64,000 nucleotides of DNA from contig JAHQIW010007363.1 in assembly GCA_019055375.1 (NCBI GenBank), forward strand, positions 62,001 to 126,000. Direction: 5' to 3'. This DNA comes from Parelaphostrongylus tenuis (taxonomy: Eukaryota > Nematoda > Chromadorea > Rhabditida > Metastrongylidae). Below the pieces are notes generated by a model. The model was not told where the DNA came from. It made no database searches and worked only from the letters and a program-made list of their open reading frames with translations. The position numbers were made by a program, and so were the translations under genes. Positions 36,501-50,400 of the stretch are shown here, piece after piece. Each line of letters starts with the position of its first letter. Positions within the stretch are counted from its first letter, which is position 1.

Positions 36501-39500
36501 ATGAAGTTCCGCCATATGAAATTCGTTTTTTTGACCGAATTCCCTTTTCTAACAGAATAAAACAAACCGAACTGAAGAATAGAATGATAACTCAAAAACC
36601 AATCTTCGCGCTTTCATTGATTAATAAGTATTATAAGTAAGTACTGATTTCACTGCATATAGAAATTGCGCTAAAGTACATGCTTATAAAGAACCGGCCA
36701 TGATGCTTGGACCGGTCCAGAGAGGGTTAAGACCTCTACCCATTTTAATCTACTTCATTCCCCACCTGTAATTTTCTGTTATTTTTTTCATCATATTATC
36801 TATTTACATTTTATTACATTACATTTTTTATTTTGTTTTTATTTTTATTTATTTTTTTCTATCGCATCCTTTTTCTCAAATACGACGCAACATCATAATA
36901 TACGATATTAAAAGGAATTCATTCAAACAAACGATTTTATTCTACTATTCTTATTGTCAGCATGCGTGATAGAGCAACCCTATCTGGACTTCCGCAATTG
37001 TCGTCAGTCACAATAACGAAAACGAAATTTCTACTGAATTTTGAATTTGTTGCAGTGCCCCAAAAAAGGGTTTAAACTGCTACATTTTGCTCATGCAACC
37101 GCTCACCAGATCGGGGATTTGTGGATCTGCTCCGAAATCGATGAGCGTGTCGTAGATGGCGTTCGGTTGAGCGGCAGCGTAGTGGCACGCAGTCCGACCA
37201 ACCTGAACATCAGCAGACAATTTGCTCCTCAAAAGCAGCATCTTATTTCAGACTTCGAAAAACAATCATAATTTTGAAAAATGACGTCAGTCACTTGCTA
37301 CAAAGGCTTGTTTTCTTTATATAATTTTTTCCTTTTTCAGTTCCGCGAATACTTCGTTTATCGAGAAGTTATCGATGACTATCGAAAAGCTTAAACCTTG
37401 GAGAATACGAGACTGAAAGCCTAGACAAGTAGAAATTAACAGGATTTGAGACTTAGAGATGATTGTGTTCTCATCAATTCTATCACATGCAGTTTATTTC
37501 TTGAGGAGAAATTAAAAAACGATCTGCCAAAAATCGACCTACAGCACTTAAGAACTGGAGATGCATTGTGTTCTTGCTGGTTTTTTTTACAGACAGTCTA
37601 TCCCTTAAGAGAAAATTCTCAGCGAAGAAAATCCGAGGTGAGAAAATCATAAAGAGCTCCTAGTACGATGCACCTTATTGGCGACGATTGCAAATGCAAA
37701 CCACACCCACCGATGAAGCACCGCCTACAAGGACAAGGTTTTCTTTATCCTTGGAATTAATTCTTTGACAGTTTGAGCGAAAATGAGAGTAATTGCAGAA
37801 TTTCAGACAAGCTTAATATGTGGGTGTCAGTGTATTCATTGAAAAAATCCAAACACGCGATTTATATAAATTCAGACATTATTTTAACAAAGGGTATAGC
37901 AAACTTCCAAAGGGAGCTTTGCTGTCTTTTCTGGAATTAGATGATAATTACACAACGCAGACACTCTATGACCTTAAAGAGCAAGTGGTATCGCAGAGGT
38001 TCAAGGACTTTAGACAGAAAATGGTCCAAGTTGCGAGGGCGGCACCCAGCTGCCACCGACCTCAACAGTCAGTTCGATCACGGGGCATCATCCGAGCGCT
38101 CATTTGACTTCATCCGGACCACCTCACCTCAAATCTTAATCGATCCATTATTGCTCTCTCCACACAATCTCGTTGTCGTGTACCTAATTGCTATCATAAG
38201 ATTGTGTTCATACAATTGTTGAATGAACTCAATAGCACTGTGAGGGAACATAGCGTTTCCATGGCGGAGCGAACTCACTTAGACTATGCTCGGCCCACCA
38301 CCGCGGTCAAGGGATGCTGCCCATATATAATCAGTAGTGACCCCACTGCTAACACACTATATATTCACCCATTGGATCCCACCGGTGGCTTGTTATTCCG
38401 GGGCGAGCCTAACAGCCCAAACAGGCCTCGCCACCTGGTCATGTTCTGTCAGTTAGAATAACATCGTCACTAACAGTAACATCGTCACTTTCAACAACAT
38501 CATCACTTACAATAACACCGTCAGTCATAATAACATTCATAGTATGGTCAGATGACGATAAATCTCACCATTCGGTCACTCATATTGACTTAGGCATATG
38601 TTCGCATAACGATATGTCGTAATCATGTATATATTATTATTGTATTCTTATTATAGTCATATATGTCTATTTGAGGTTGTTTGGTTCTACCACATTGTTC
38701 AGTACCACGCCAAGTTTAGTTCCCAGTTTGGTTTGGTATAACTCATATGAAGGATTTGACTCTGTGCTATTGTCGGTTACAAAAGACAAGTTGGCAGAAG
38801 ACACGATCACATAGACTAAAGTTCAGCCCGTTGCAACTGGGAAGTGCAACGAGCCACTTCAGAGGGAAAAGCCGCCGCAACCCGGAAGTACCAACGCGTG
38901 ACAGCACAAAGGGACCACACAGCAACAACCACTGAACATACACCACATTTGGTGCATCGGCAGACTTAATTGAACTCGAGTCTGTTACTGAGCTTGCTCC
39001 ACCACAGAGGGCGTCTGACGTAGCAATGCGTGGCTGCTGCGAGAAACGCCGCGCAATTTTTTGTCGGCTTAACTAAAGGTAAAGCTCGCTGGGAAAGACT
39101 ACAAATAGTTTTTGACAGCATATCTTAAACCTTTCGTGAAGCCTTCTATGGGCACTTACACAGTGCGATACACGTGTATCGGCTTGAAAGAGGCTGACTT
39201 AGACGAAAGGCGCTATGCAAATAACGAGGGTACAAGGCCGAAACACATGTATTGCACTGTGTAAGCGCCCTTAAAAAACCTTATGATAAGCTTGGAACGT
39301 TGTCAGGATGTATTAATTTCAAGCGAGGTCCTAAAAAACAGTTGACTATAATGGTATAAGAAGATAAAGGATAAAGCTCTCGGCGTTGATCAATCCCTGA
39401 GGGATGCGCCATGCATTCGACTCCAATCTCTAAATCCGTTTGAGGTGACTGAATGCATACCTGGCCTTTACAATGACTCGCGGTGGCCTTCCGCTGAACC

Positions 39501-42500
39501 GATCAGTGCTGCTCATCCTGCCAGACAAGTCTGCGACCTGTCTGGTACCAATTTACAGACCCTACGCCACATGCGCACAATGGTATTGATCATTAAAAGC
39601 CTTGAGTAATCGATTGTTATTCATTGCAATGTCCGGTGATCATGTCACAGGACATGCAGCGGTATGTTATCTGGGGTGAAGTGAATTTCCACTTTACATG
39701 CTGTGTACCGTATTTCGCTGATGATTCTTCTATGTAACGGTGTGGGTTGTTCCTCGGAAGGAATTGGCTTAGACGAGGGGTACTGTGCAACTGACGAGGC
39801 TGCAAAGCCGAAACACGTATATTGAGCTGCATAAGTGCCCTTAAAATACCCATTGAAAGGCCCAAGATCTGCTGTCGAATTTATTTATTTTAAGCGAGGT
39901 CTACAATAAACCGTAGAAAATGAAGGTATTACGAATAAGTTCGGTGCTTCAATTATAAACGACAAAATACTTGTAAAACCAGAGCACTGTTAGGTTAAAA
40001 ACATCGAAGTTTCCTAGAAAGAGACTTCTAGTTATCGCGTTGAGGGTTATATGCTTCTTTTCCAGTGTTACACTTGCTCACCAACACATAGCACTCCACA
40101 AGCAGTTGAAAGTATTTACTGCCTTTATTTTACATAAGCAGAAGTCGCTTGTCGGCTTGAATCACATTCACTGATCAACACTAGAAACAAGCCTAAGATC
40201 ATGGCATTGGATGGGAAATTGAACGCCTATAGAACCCTCATTTAAACTGATGACGAAAAAACTGTGGAAGTGGAGAATAATATAAAGTCTTTTCTACTTC
40301 CCGTTGAAGAGGCATACGAAGGTGCATTGAGAATGAGAACAGTAGTGCTGATGATGTTTGCGACGAAGTGCTAATGGCAATTGACTTATCTATGTAGTGC
40401 CTCTCAGTCACTGGATACCCAAAAGAAGTTGACTAGAAAGTTTTTTCTTCAGCTTCTCGCTAGTATTCGAGACCAATAGATGCGGATTAGAGAAAGATGT
40501 TTGTGGAAATGACTAGGTATTGACTGAGGAACTGAAAAAGTCATCGGTCTGTAGCTTGGGAATGGGAATCCATGAAATTAAAGAGATCAGGATTCAATGA
40601 AGCTTGAATTGCTCCACTTTCCAGTTGGTACCCGTGTTATGGCGAGGGGATAACGTGGAAGTTTAGTGGCAATTTGCCTTTTGTTGACTGCTCAATGTTT
40701 AACCGAGAAATATGTAATCAACAAAAATTATTTTGCTTAAGTGCTTTCAGCGGTGGTATGGTTTTACAACTATGTATCCAATAATGTTAAGTGATACTCA
40801 AAAGTAGGACGGGAATCGATGTGCATGTCGCCCTTTCCTGGGGCGCGTTCTAATCTATTGCACCACCAGAGCTTCTGCTCTACTCTCATTCTTTCTACGA
40901 AACAAGGTATCAGAATTGTCGGCAACCACCCGTCAACTGATCTGCTTTGATAAGCACTTATCAGCATCGACTACTGGATATTAGATATATATATGTATAT
41001 ATGCACATATCCACGGACCTCCCTCTTTGAGGGATCCCGCCCGGTTAGTCGCGAGGGCACGTGGCGCGTCCCCAGGTGGTGGATAGGGGAATAAAACGCG
41101 AACCAAAAGCGACCGTGTGCTTCCCAGAGACGCAGGTGGATTCAGGGGACGAGCTCCCTGCTTCTGCAGTGCCGACTTGACAAAACTCTATTTCTACGAG
41201 TCAAGTCGGCCAAAAGCCTGCAATCAAGCGGCTGGGAAGTACATGGGAGGCGGTTAGGAGTCGCCTCCAACAAATAAGCTCCTCCCGCTCCTCCGAGAGA
41301 GACTGGCAAGCTACTCGTGAGTACCCAGCCCCCACGTTTAGAGCCTGGCAAGCTACACGTTGGGTATCAAAAATGCCAAAAACAGCAATAAATATGGGCC
41401 TCATTCCCCTGACCCCGAAAGAGCCCCTGGTACGGCAGCGCCAGGTAGGACGAGTACGGAGAGGCTGCTAAAATCTCAGGGCCGAACTAGGCTGCCAAGA
41501 TCGAAACGGACTAAAATGACGATCTGTACCTACAATGCGAGAACCCTTGCTCAACAATCCGCTGTAGAAGATCTGTTGATTCAAGCAAGAAGAATAAGGT
41601 ACGACGTCATTGGCCTGGCTGAGACGAGAAGGCGCCATCCTTTTCACGCTGTCTATGACACCGGAGAAGAACTGTTCCTTGGAACATGCGATCGCAGAGG
41701 TGTCGGTGGCGTTGGCGTCCTCGTCAAATCGAATTTGACCGTGAACATTGATTCGTTCGAACAACTAACAACCCGCATCGGACGATTACGGTTGAAACGA
41801 TGTGGTTCTATGCCGGCTTTGACCATCTTCGTTGCTTACGCACCAACATCAAGCTATGACGAAGACGAAGTCGAAGCGTTCTATATGGACCTCGAAAAAT
41901 TCTTCAGAGAAGATCATACATTCTTCAAGGTCATTGTCGGAGATTTTAACGCAAAAATTGGACCTAGAAGAACGTCTGAAGAACGTCACATAGGGACCCA
42001 CGGACTAGAATGGAATGAACAGGGTGAGAGGCTATCCGAGTTTATCATGACGACCCAAACCATCCATGGTAACTCGCAATTCCAAAAGCCTCTCTCTCAG
42101 CGATGGACGTGGGAGTCTCCCAATGGAGAGTACCATAACGAAATAGATCACATCATAGTAAATCGAAGGTTTTGCCTGACCGACGTCGCTGTTGTTCCCA
42201 AGTTCTACACGGGATCAGACCATCGCCTCCTTCGCGCAACGTTCCGATTTTCGAGGAGAGGAGAGAAAGCCGCTAAATTCAAACAACGAAGTCCCAGAAC
42301 TACCATAAACTGGGATGTATTCAAATCATTAGTCGGCTCTTGGGAAGATACCGTTGTCGACAACATCGACGAAGAATACGGTCGACTCGTTGAATATCTT
42401 CACGTTGGCGCTAAAAAAGCCGAAAGTCCTAAGGTCACGAAGAGACGCTTGTCTCCGCAGACACTCGAGCTGATACGTCAACGTGGAATCGCACGAGCCG

Positions 42501-44400
42501 CAGGCAACCGAAACCTTACGTCCGAACTTGCGAAACGATGCAGAGAAGCGATAAAAGAAGACCTTAAAGAGAGAAGAGCAGCAGTTATGGCAGAAGCTGC
42601 AGAAGCTGGGAAGAGCATTCGCAAAGCCCAGCGAGGCTTCGCCAACTATAAGACCAAGATGATTGCACTCCGATACCCTGACGGGACACTTACAGCTTCC
42701 AGAAGGGCTATGGAGAAAATCATCCACCAGTACTACTCGGATCTCTTCGCTAGCCATGTTCTCTTACCGTCATATAAATTGAAAGAGGACGAATATGTCG
42801 TTCCACCGGTCCTTCCTTCCGAAATCCGACATGCTATATCGTCGGTGAAAAATAGAACAACACCCGGTCCAGACAGGATTAGACCAGAACACCTGAAGAA
42901 CCTGCCGCCAGTTCTCATCAACACCCTGGCTCGGCTCTTCACTCGCTACCTGTCAGAATGCAAGGTCCCTATTCAATGGAAAACCAGCAAGACCGTATTG
43001 TTGTTCAAAAAGGGAGACCTTCACGACATAGGCAATTATCGCCCAATCTGCTTGCTGTCCGTTGTTTATAAACTCTTTACTCGAGTCATCCTGAACAGGA
43101 TTGACAGAACACTGGACGAAGGACAGCCATGCGAACAAGCAGGGTTCAGAAAAGGATTTAGTACCATGGACCACATCCACACGATCACAAGACTCATTGA
43201 AGTTTCGCGAGAGTACAAACAACCACTCTGTCTCACTTTCATCGATCTGAAAAAAGCCTTTGATTCAGTGGAAACAGAAGCGGTTATAGAGGCTCTGGAT
43301 AACCAGGGCGTCCCTACTCGGTACATAATGATCCTTCGTGAGCTTTATAAAGATTTCACGACCAGAATATCTCCATTCTACAACAATATCACAATTGACG
43401 TAAGAAGAGGGGTTCGACAAGGCGATACAATATCGCCAAAACTATTCACTGCCACCCTACAAAACGTCATGCGAACATTAGAATGGGACGAAATGGGAGT
43501 GAAAATTGACGGTCGACAATTAAACCATCTTCGCTTTGCTGACGATATCGTTCTCATAACACCAAACATCAGCCAAGCGGAACGAATGTTGACTGATTTC
43601 GATAACGCCTGTGGAAAGATCGGTCTTCAACTGAATCTAACGAAAACAATGTTCATGAGGAACGGATGGGTTTCCAATGCCCCATTCACGCTCAACGGAA
43701 CGACAATTTCCGAATGCTCCAGTTACATCTATCTAGGTCGTGAAATCAACATGATGAACGACCTAGCCCCAGAGTTGAGCAGGAGGAAACGAGCGGCTTG
43801 GGGAACGTTTAAGAGCATCGAAGATGTAGTGAAGAGGACAAAGAACATCCGACTCCGTGCCCACCTTTTCGACTCGACAATTATCCCTGCCCTAATGTAT
43901 GCAGCAGAAACCTGGTCGCTACGTAAGCAGGATGAAAGATCACTTGCCGTTATCGAACGCGCAGTCGAAAGGTCGATGCTAGGAGTGTCTCGTATTTCGC
44001 AAATGAGACAAAGGATCCGAACTTCCGACCTACGTCAACGATCGAAAATCAAAGACGCCGTTCTACACGCCAGGATATCGAAAATAAGGTGGGCCGGACA
44101 CGTGATGCGCTTCAACGACAACCGATGGACGAGAGCCGTTACCGACTGGATTCCTCGGGACGTCAAGCGCTCTAAAGGAAGACCACTGACCCGTTGGTCC
44201 GATTTCTTCACGAAAGCGATGGAAGAAAGATATGATGCTCAGCGAATTCCTAGAGCAAGGAGGACCCACTGGGCTACTCTTGCACGCGATAGGGAAAAAT
44301 GGAAGAGTTGCTGGTACCCGCTCGAGTCACTCGACGATCAACGGGACGACAGGTGATACAGGTGATGCACATATATAAGATACGCACATGCATATTGTTA

Positions 44401-44451
<51 letters not shown>

Positions 44452-47400
44452 ACATTATGCTTTTCTACAACATATATTCTACAAAAATTTCTTTAGTAGA
44501 GTTTTGATGCTACAATTATATTCTTCTTCGCATATTTCTGCTTCAGCTTGTGTTTGTAGATTTCGTCTTTGTGACGAATGTCGTAAAGTGTCGGTCAAAA
44601 CGGTTCTTCCTGCAATCTAAGAAGCAGCCGTGCTAAGGCGTTCGTTGACTAACAACAGAAGAGTGATGAGAAAGAAGATTGAGCCCGTGCCACACATATC
44701 ATTCTGTTTCCTTATACACAGTATAAATAACCACTGCGCTACACTGCTTCGAAACTAAAGTCAAAAGTACCAACACCAATCAAAATACTGATTTTCTTCC
44801 TTCCAGTCGAAATATAGTTGAAGTAGTTGCCATTGTGGTTTGAGATAAAACTGGCATTTTTACGCATGTCTCACTCTCTATCTGATAGCAGAGAACTCTA
44901 TAACTCAATGATTTCTCTTGGGGATCAGCCGCAGGACTCCAAGTGGCATGCAAATTTTGGGTACTTTTCGGAGATAAGGGGACGAATGAATATTGGAACT
45001 CATTTGCTGCCCAAGAATTTTCATAGACGTTTTAGTTATCATTCGAAAGCTTAGTTTCTAGCTACAGTTAGACTTATCTGGTTTTTCAAACTAATTTTAT
45101 AACGCCGTGACATTCAAAAAAAATGTGTGCTTCAAATCGCGCCGTGCGCCTTCATTTCTGTACGAGTATAATTCGCTGGAAGCACGAAAAGCATATCAAC
45201 GTGTAGAGAAGCTTCCGTAGTATCTTTGCCAATCGTTTTATCTGGAGTTCCTTTTGAAGCGGAGGAAGAGTTCCCAATTGAATAACAACATGCAACGCGA
45301 TAGATCGTCCCGCCTCGCCCCACCCCTCCCCTCCCTGTGCCCTGTGGAATAGTTGATAAGCAGGCTTTACGAAAATAAAACTCGATCTTCTTTCTCCTTC
45401 TAAAGTGTATTTCTATAAAATAAGCTCAATGTTGAAATCATTGATACTTAGGCAATTGAATCATTACTAGTAGTCTAGAGAAAGAACTCTGTGCGGCGAG
45501 GTGTAAAGCACAATTCTTTTATTTTTCCTACAGCGCTCTCAAGAATGTCTTCTTAAAACCAAACACATTTTTGGCTTCTTCGAAACTTGTGCTATCGAAT
45601 GAGTACTAGCATTCTAAGGTAGGTGTTTTGCCCAGCGAAACATAAGAGGTAAAAGAAAAGTGGTTTTGTGAAACACGAATTTATTTTAGATGTTACAGCG
45701 TTATATTTGGAAAATCGGCTACATAGGGCTGTAGTGAGAATTCCAATTTTGCAAATGATTACTAACACTCTTAAGAAAAATTCCTGTTCAGCGAATGAGA
45801 TCGGATATTCATTCGTCCTCTTTTAACTGAAAAGTATCAATTTTGACGTGCAGTGACAGTGATCTCTCCGCAAATGGTGCGCTCATCCAGTAGTGGTGAG
45901 ACCTATGTACGATTTTTGTGTATGAGAAGCAACTTTATTCTGATAATTACACGTGAGTTTTCTCCTTGACTGAGGGTTCATTGTAAGGAAAGACTTATAT
46001 TGTAGGGAGGAGCAAAAAAATGTGCTAGGGATAGTTGACAGAACTGGAGAACTATGATGGAAGAGGAAGTGGTGGTAGGATCAAAGTGCACAGAACCAAT
46101 GCGAAATCTATATGAAGACTTGTGAACAAGGTTTATAACAGCAGAAGATTATGGTCATGAGCAGACACTTTGTGTACCACAAGCTTTAAAGGAGCTTCTT
46201 GATTCATCTCGGCAAGGCGAAAAGGTTTTCCGAGATGTTCAATATTAGTTCTCATGGTCTGTGATACTTCTATGCCTCTTCACCCGCAACACTTTCCATG
46301 GTTTATGTTTCAACTGTAATAGACTGTCCCCGCATGATCTCATCCAAAAACTGTTTGCAGCTTATTAAGAGTGGAGAATAGCTTCCAATGGGCTGCGTGT
46401 GATGTGACAATTGTGTTCGACAAGCTGACGAATGTGAACGAGAATGCGATAGGAAAACTCTCTATTGTAAAATAAGACGTTGAAAAGGGACCGTGTAATA
46501 TTCAGCAAAATTCGCCCATTTTGCTAGTTAACAGGCCTGCCATATCACATAGTGCAGCTTGGGTAATATTTGCCAACCATTTCACGACCGTCTGTGCCAT
46601 TTTCGGTACGCACAGTCGATTATGGTCATCCGTATAAACCCTCTTGATAATGCTTTACAAACCCTCTGATTACCTTCGAAATTACAGTATTTTCACCGTT
46701 TTTCTCGCAGTGTTATCATGTTCTTATATAACTTAGAGAATTGAGTGGTGAACAAAAACACGGCCTCAGGCGGGAATCGAACCCACGTTTCATCCTATCC
46801 GGGGACGCGTGCTCTACCACTGCACCACTGAGGCACATTTGCCCGACCACTCATTCTTCTACATCTCAATGCTAAATGTGCCTCAGTGGTGTAGTGGTAG
46901 AGCACGCGTCCCCGGATAGGATGAAACGTGGGTTCGATTCCCGCCTGAGGCCGTGTTTTTGTTCACCTCTGATTACCGTTGAGGAAAAAGTTTCTCAATA
47001 TCAGCAAAGAATTCAAATTCTATGATTGTTTCACGCAGTAGCGGATATTGTAAATTCACTGGATTATCTTAGAAATACTTCCATCGGACAAAATTGAGCT
47101 TCAAGCTTTGATAGGCTATTGCTTGAAGCGACAACTGTCGACAAGAAATGCAGCGAAAAAGATCTGTTGTGTCAAAGGGAAGGAGCTCTGAATCATGTGA
47201 CAGTTGCAAAGTGATACATACGACTCGAAAGTGGTGAGCTTAGCCCGAAGGCTGAGACGCCGATTCGAGACATCTGATCAAGTTGAAGAGGCATGTCAAG
47301 GTTTTTCGATTCAAATCCCGAGAAATGGTATTTCGAGCAAATCATAGGTTTGCAGATCGTTGGTTAAAGGATCCTGGATGATGATGGTATCCATTTTGTA

Positions 47401-50400
47401 TAAAAATAATATTGTTACTAATTGAATTTGTTTATAAACTTGAATTTTCAGTGGGTGTTAGTGAACCTTTTTCATAATAGTTGAACTAACTCAAAAAATT
47501 GGTTGATCGCATCAAAAATGATTAGTGATTGCGAAATCAATGCTGATTTCAAGCGATGACCACTTACGTTGTGATTGGTTCGTCGTTAAAAAAAAAAGAG
47601 ACGAGTTCCATTATGAGTTAGTCTTCTCAGTTTCTTCCCGACTGTTTATTTCTCCACATGCAGTATGTTGTAAAATTTTTTACTTGATCCAGAGATCATT
47701 CATCATATATGCTATGCTTGGTGTCTCTCGAGAAATACTTTATACTGCATACTTTTTCTTACAAAAGCCTATTATTCGAGTGGTTCATTTACGAAGACAC
47801 AGAGGCTGCTGTCGGTGAGGAGAACACTATGATATCCTATTTGCTAATTCATGTAGCTTATCTTTGAGTACACTCCCCTTCACAATGTATGGATTGAAAC
47901 AGAGAATATATAGGATTTGTGAAGTATGCCTTAATGTAATACTAGAGGTTGTGAGCATCTCTGTTCATCACGAACTATCCTTTCCTTTATTCGAAACTTG
48001 CCACGAGGTTAGTACTTCCTTTTCCTCAAAACTCGATGGCCAACGTTTCGGCGGCATCGCCTTCGTCAAAGCCTTTTGCAAATTGTGTCACATTAGACCG
48101 ATGACCGCTCTCACAAAACTCTAAATAAGGCTTTGACGAAGGAGTTGCCGCCGAAATGTTAGTCATCGAATTTTAAGGAAAAGGAAGTACCGAACTCGTG
48201 CAAGATTCAAATAATGAAAACGACAGTTCGTGAAAAAGCTTGCATGTCTTAAATGATGCCGAGGTTTAGAGATAGTCGGACTTATGAGCTATTACTATTT
48301 ACGTCTATGAGATGCTTGTCAGTGCACAGAAATTACGATTAACATAGATGCCTAAAATCAGGTAATTGTATGAAACTTTTGAAATGTAATGCGAAGGAAA
48401 CTAAAGTTCGGCGTCCTTTTTTGGGCGTTTCTTTCGGTATCTAAAGTGACTCACATACGACATCACTTGCATTACAGCGAGGCAAATGTGCGTTACAAGT
48501 TATGACTTGGGTAATCGAAAATCAGTCAGGGAATCAAAAACTACCAACCCGTCCTACAAAAGCAGGACATTGAGATTTTCGCACCTGATCAGTTAGGTTG
48601 ATGGCATGTGGGAATTCTCTGGCGATGAGTTCAACCATTTCGTGTCGCTCCTTCAACACCGCGTAGTGCAGCAAGCGCATTCCTATAGCAAGAGACCTTC
48701 AGATAATCTACACTTCTCATATAAAGTTCAGAAAATTCCAATTTACTGGAGTTCACCATGGTTTCAGTTTCTCTCCACCTAGCAGCCAACAACTTTTTAC
48801 TGGGCCGGTAAGATGTGCATGCTTTCTTCCTATTGTTGCAGTAAGAAGCTCAATAAATATCTTGCCTACTTTCTTCCAGTTGATCTTGAGAATTCTCGAG
48901 CTGTTACCAATATCATCCGCAGTCACCCGTGCACAAGGGAACTGAGTATGGGTAGCCAATGGAGATCTCGAGATAAAAGAAAATCATTGTGATTTTGCAA
49001 AAAGACACTCTTTTAATGTTTGTTGTCAAACAGAAATCTTGAGATATTCCATGGAATTTTGTAGCAAAGATCAATACTATCATAATGGTGCTATCAAGAA
49101 TTTGTACTCTGGGTATTTGCGAAGATGCCAAACTTCTTGTATCCGATAGACTCCTCTCACCATTCTCCCACCAAAAAAAAAAAGAAAGAAAACGTCTGAT
49201 GTCTTGCACGCTTTTCTGACTTATGTGATCAATTTGAGGGCAGATCAGACGTATTGGATAATTTTGAGTACTGGTTATACCTAATTGTTATCATTTCCTA
49301 ACTAAGAAAAAAAAAACCTTTTTTTGCATGCACATTTCTCAATTTCTAAGCAATCTAAGCAAGGGAATCTAAACTACAATTCAGACCCACGTTATCTAGT
49401 TTCTCGAAGGGTTTATTCCAAACTTTATCACAAAATTAATATTTTCAGATTAAACGGTGTAATACGCCATTTTGCTTCATTTGTCACAAGATCTAGCATT
49501 ACTAATGGAGTGTGCATTCTCTCCACCTGAGTAGTAAGCCATATAAGCCACTGAGTGAAGGCAAAATAGTTGTCCTCATATTTATATTTTTTTTTTCAAG
49601 AAAAAGGTTTCACCGATATGGCAGATATGTCAGAGAAACTCAGATAACTTTTTTCGATTAGTCAAATAGTATATATAATCCTTGCTGAGAAGGAAAAGCT
49701 AGCATTCTTCAAAGTCGGTGGCATAGCACCAGACTTGTTTGGTGCAAACTGGCATCATTTCACAATGAAAGGTGACCGCCTAAACCATATCGGCTGACTT
49801 ACCCCTGGGTTCCAGAGAATGATTCGAGCAACATTCGATAATATTTATAGAAAATGCAAAATCGTCATAAGGCATCCGAACAAAGATTTGTGTCTTAGTG
49901 GGATCTTAGCGATGTGGAATCATCAGGTGGATGGATTAGGCCATTCGCGTAATGGAGCACGTTGCTACCACTGCAGCGACTTCATCAGTATAGTGTAAGC
50001 AAAAAAGAATGTGGAATGTTAGATAATTCATACCGACTAAGCACTAATGAAGTTGTGCCCTCTTATCTCCAAAGATATCAGAACTTACGGCAATTTTCGT
50101 TCTTTTTTTTTCTTAATCGTTCTTCACTGGTCTTTAATTCATTTTCCTTCGTTTGCTTGCAAAAATTTCTTATGAAACAATGTGAACTCCAAATTGCTTG
50201 CTATGGAAAATGCTTATCAGCTGTTCGAATATACCTTTAGGATCTCTCGCTCTTACAACATCGTCATCGATCAATTGACGAAGGCGCTTCATGTTATTCT
50301 TCTCAATCGCATCCATAGCAGAAGCCAGACGACCCTGCGGTAGTTGCAACTTTGGATAATGAATTTACACTGATAGGTTATAGCTAATCATCTCTAACCC

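Larger units (their letters stand above)
28948..37106. other. 8.2-kb intron of the ankyrin gene, largely featureless
   Basis: It lies between ankyrin exons 37202-37107 and 28947-28861. It contains two overlapping hydrophobic minus-strand frames (29640-30154), a TA microsatellite (30551-30592) and a family D repeat (30760-31560). From about 31.6 to 37.1 kb no exon with both splice sites and recognisable protein content was found. Poly-T-rich low complexity occurs near 36778-36870. Confidence 0.5.
46675..46965. mobile_element. Palindromic tRNA-pair element with putative 12-bp TSD
   Basis: 46748-46840 and 46874-46966 are inverted copies with a single mismatch over about 93 bases; each contains a complete tRNA-like cloverleaf. 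The loop is about 33 bases. CCTCTGATTACC occurs at 46663-46674 and again at 46966-46977, bracketing the element as a possible target-site duplication. A degenerate relative with the same left flank is at 5440-5735 and a lone diverged head is at 62465-62540. It resembles a SINE that has fused with its own inverse. Confidence 0.7.
37203..48584. other. 11.4-kb intron of the ankyrin gene, transposon-rich
   Basis: It contains an unrecognised open region (37820-38460), an 18-bp tandem repeat, SINE and foldback copies (39.1-39.9 kb), the intact RTE (41011-44364, opposite orientation to the host gene), a family D repeat (45.0-45.85 kb) and the tRNA palindrome (46.7-47.0 kb). No host exon was recognised inside. 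Confidence 0.6.

Noticed and set aside
38461..38535. CRISPR-like array
   Set aside because: Units are only 18 bp with six-base variable parts and the genome is eukaryotic; it is a minisatellite.
41468..44269. Several frames antisense to the RTE ORF
   Set aside because: Shadow frames of a strong coding sequence on the + strand.
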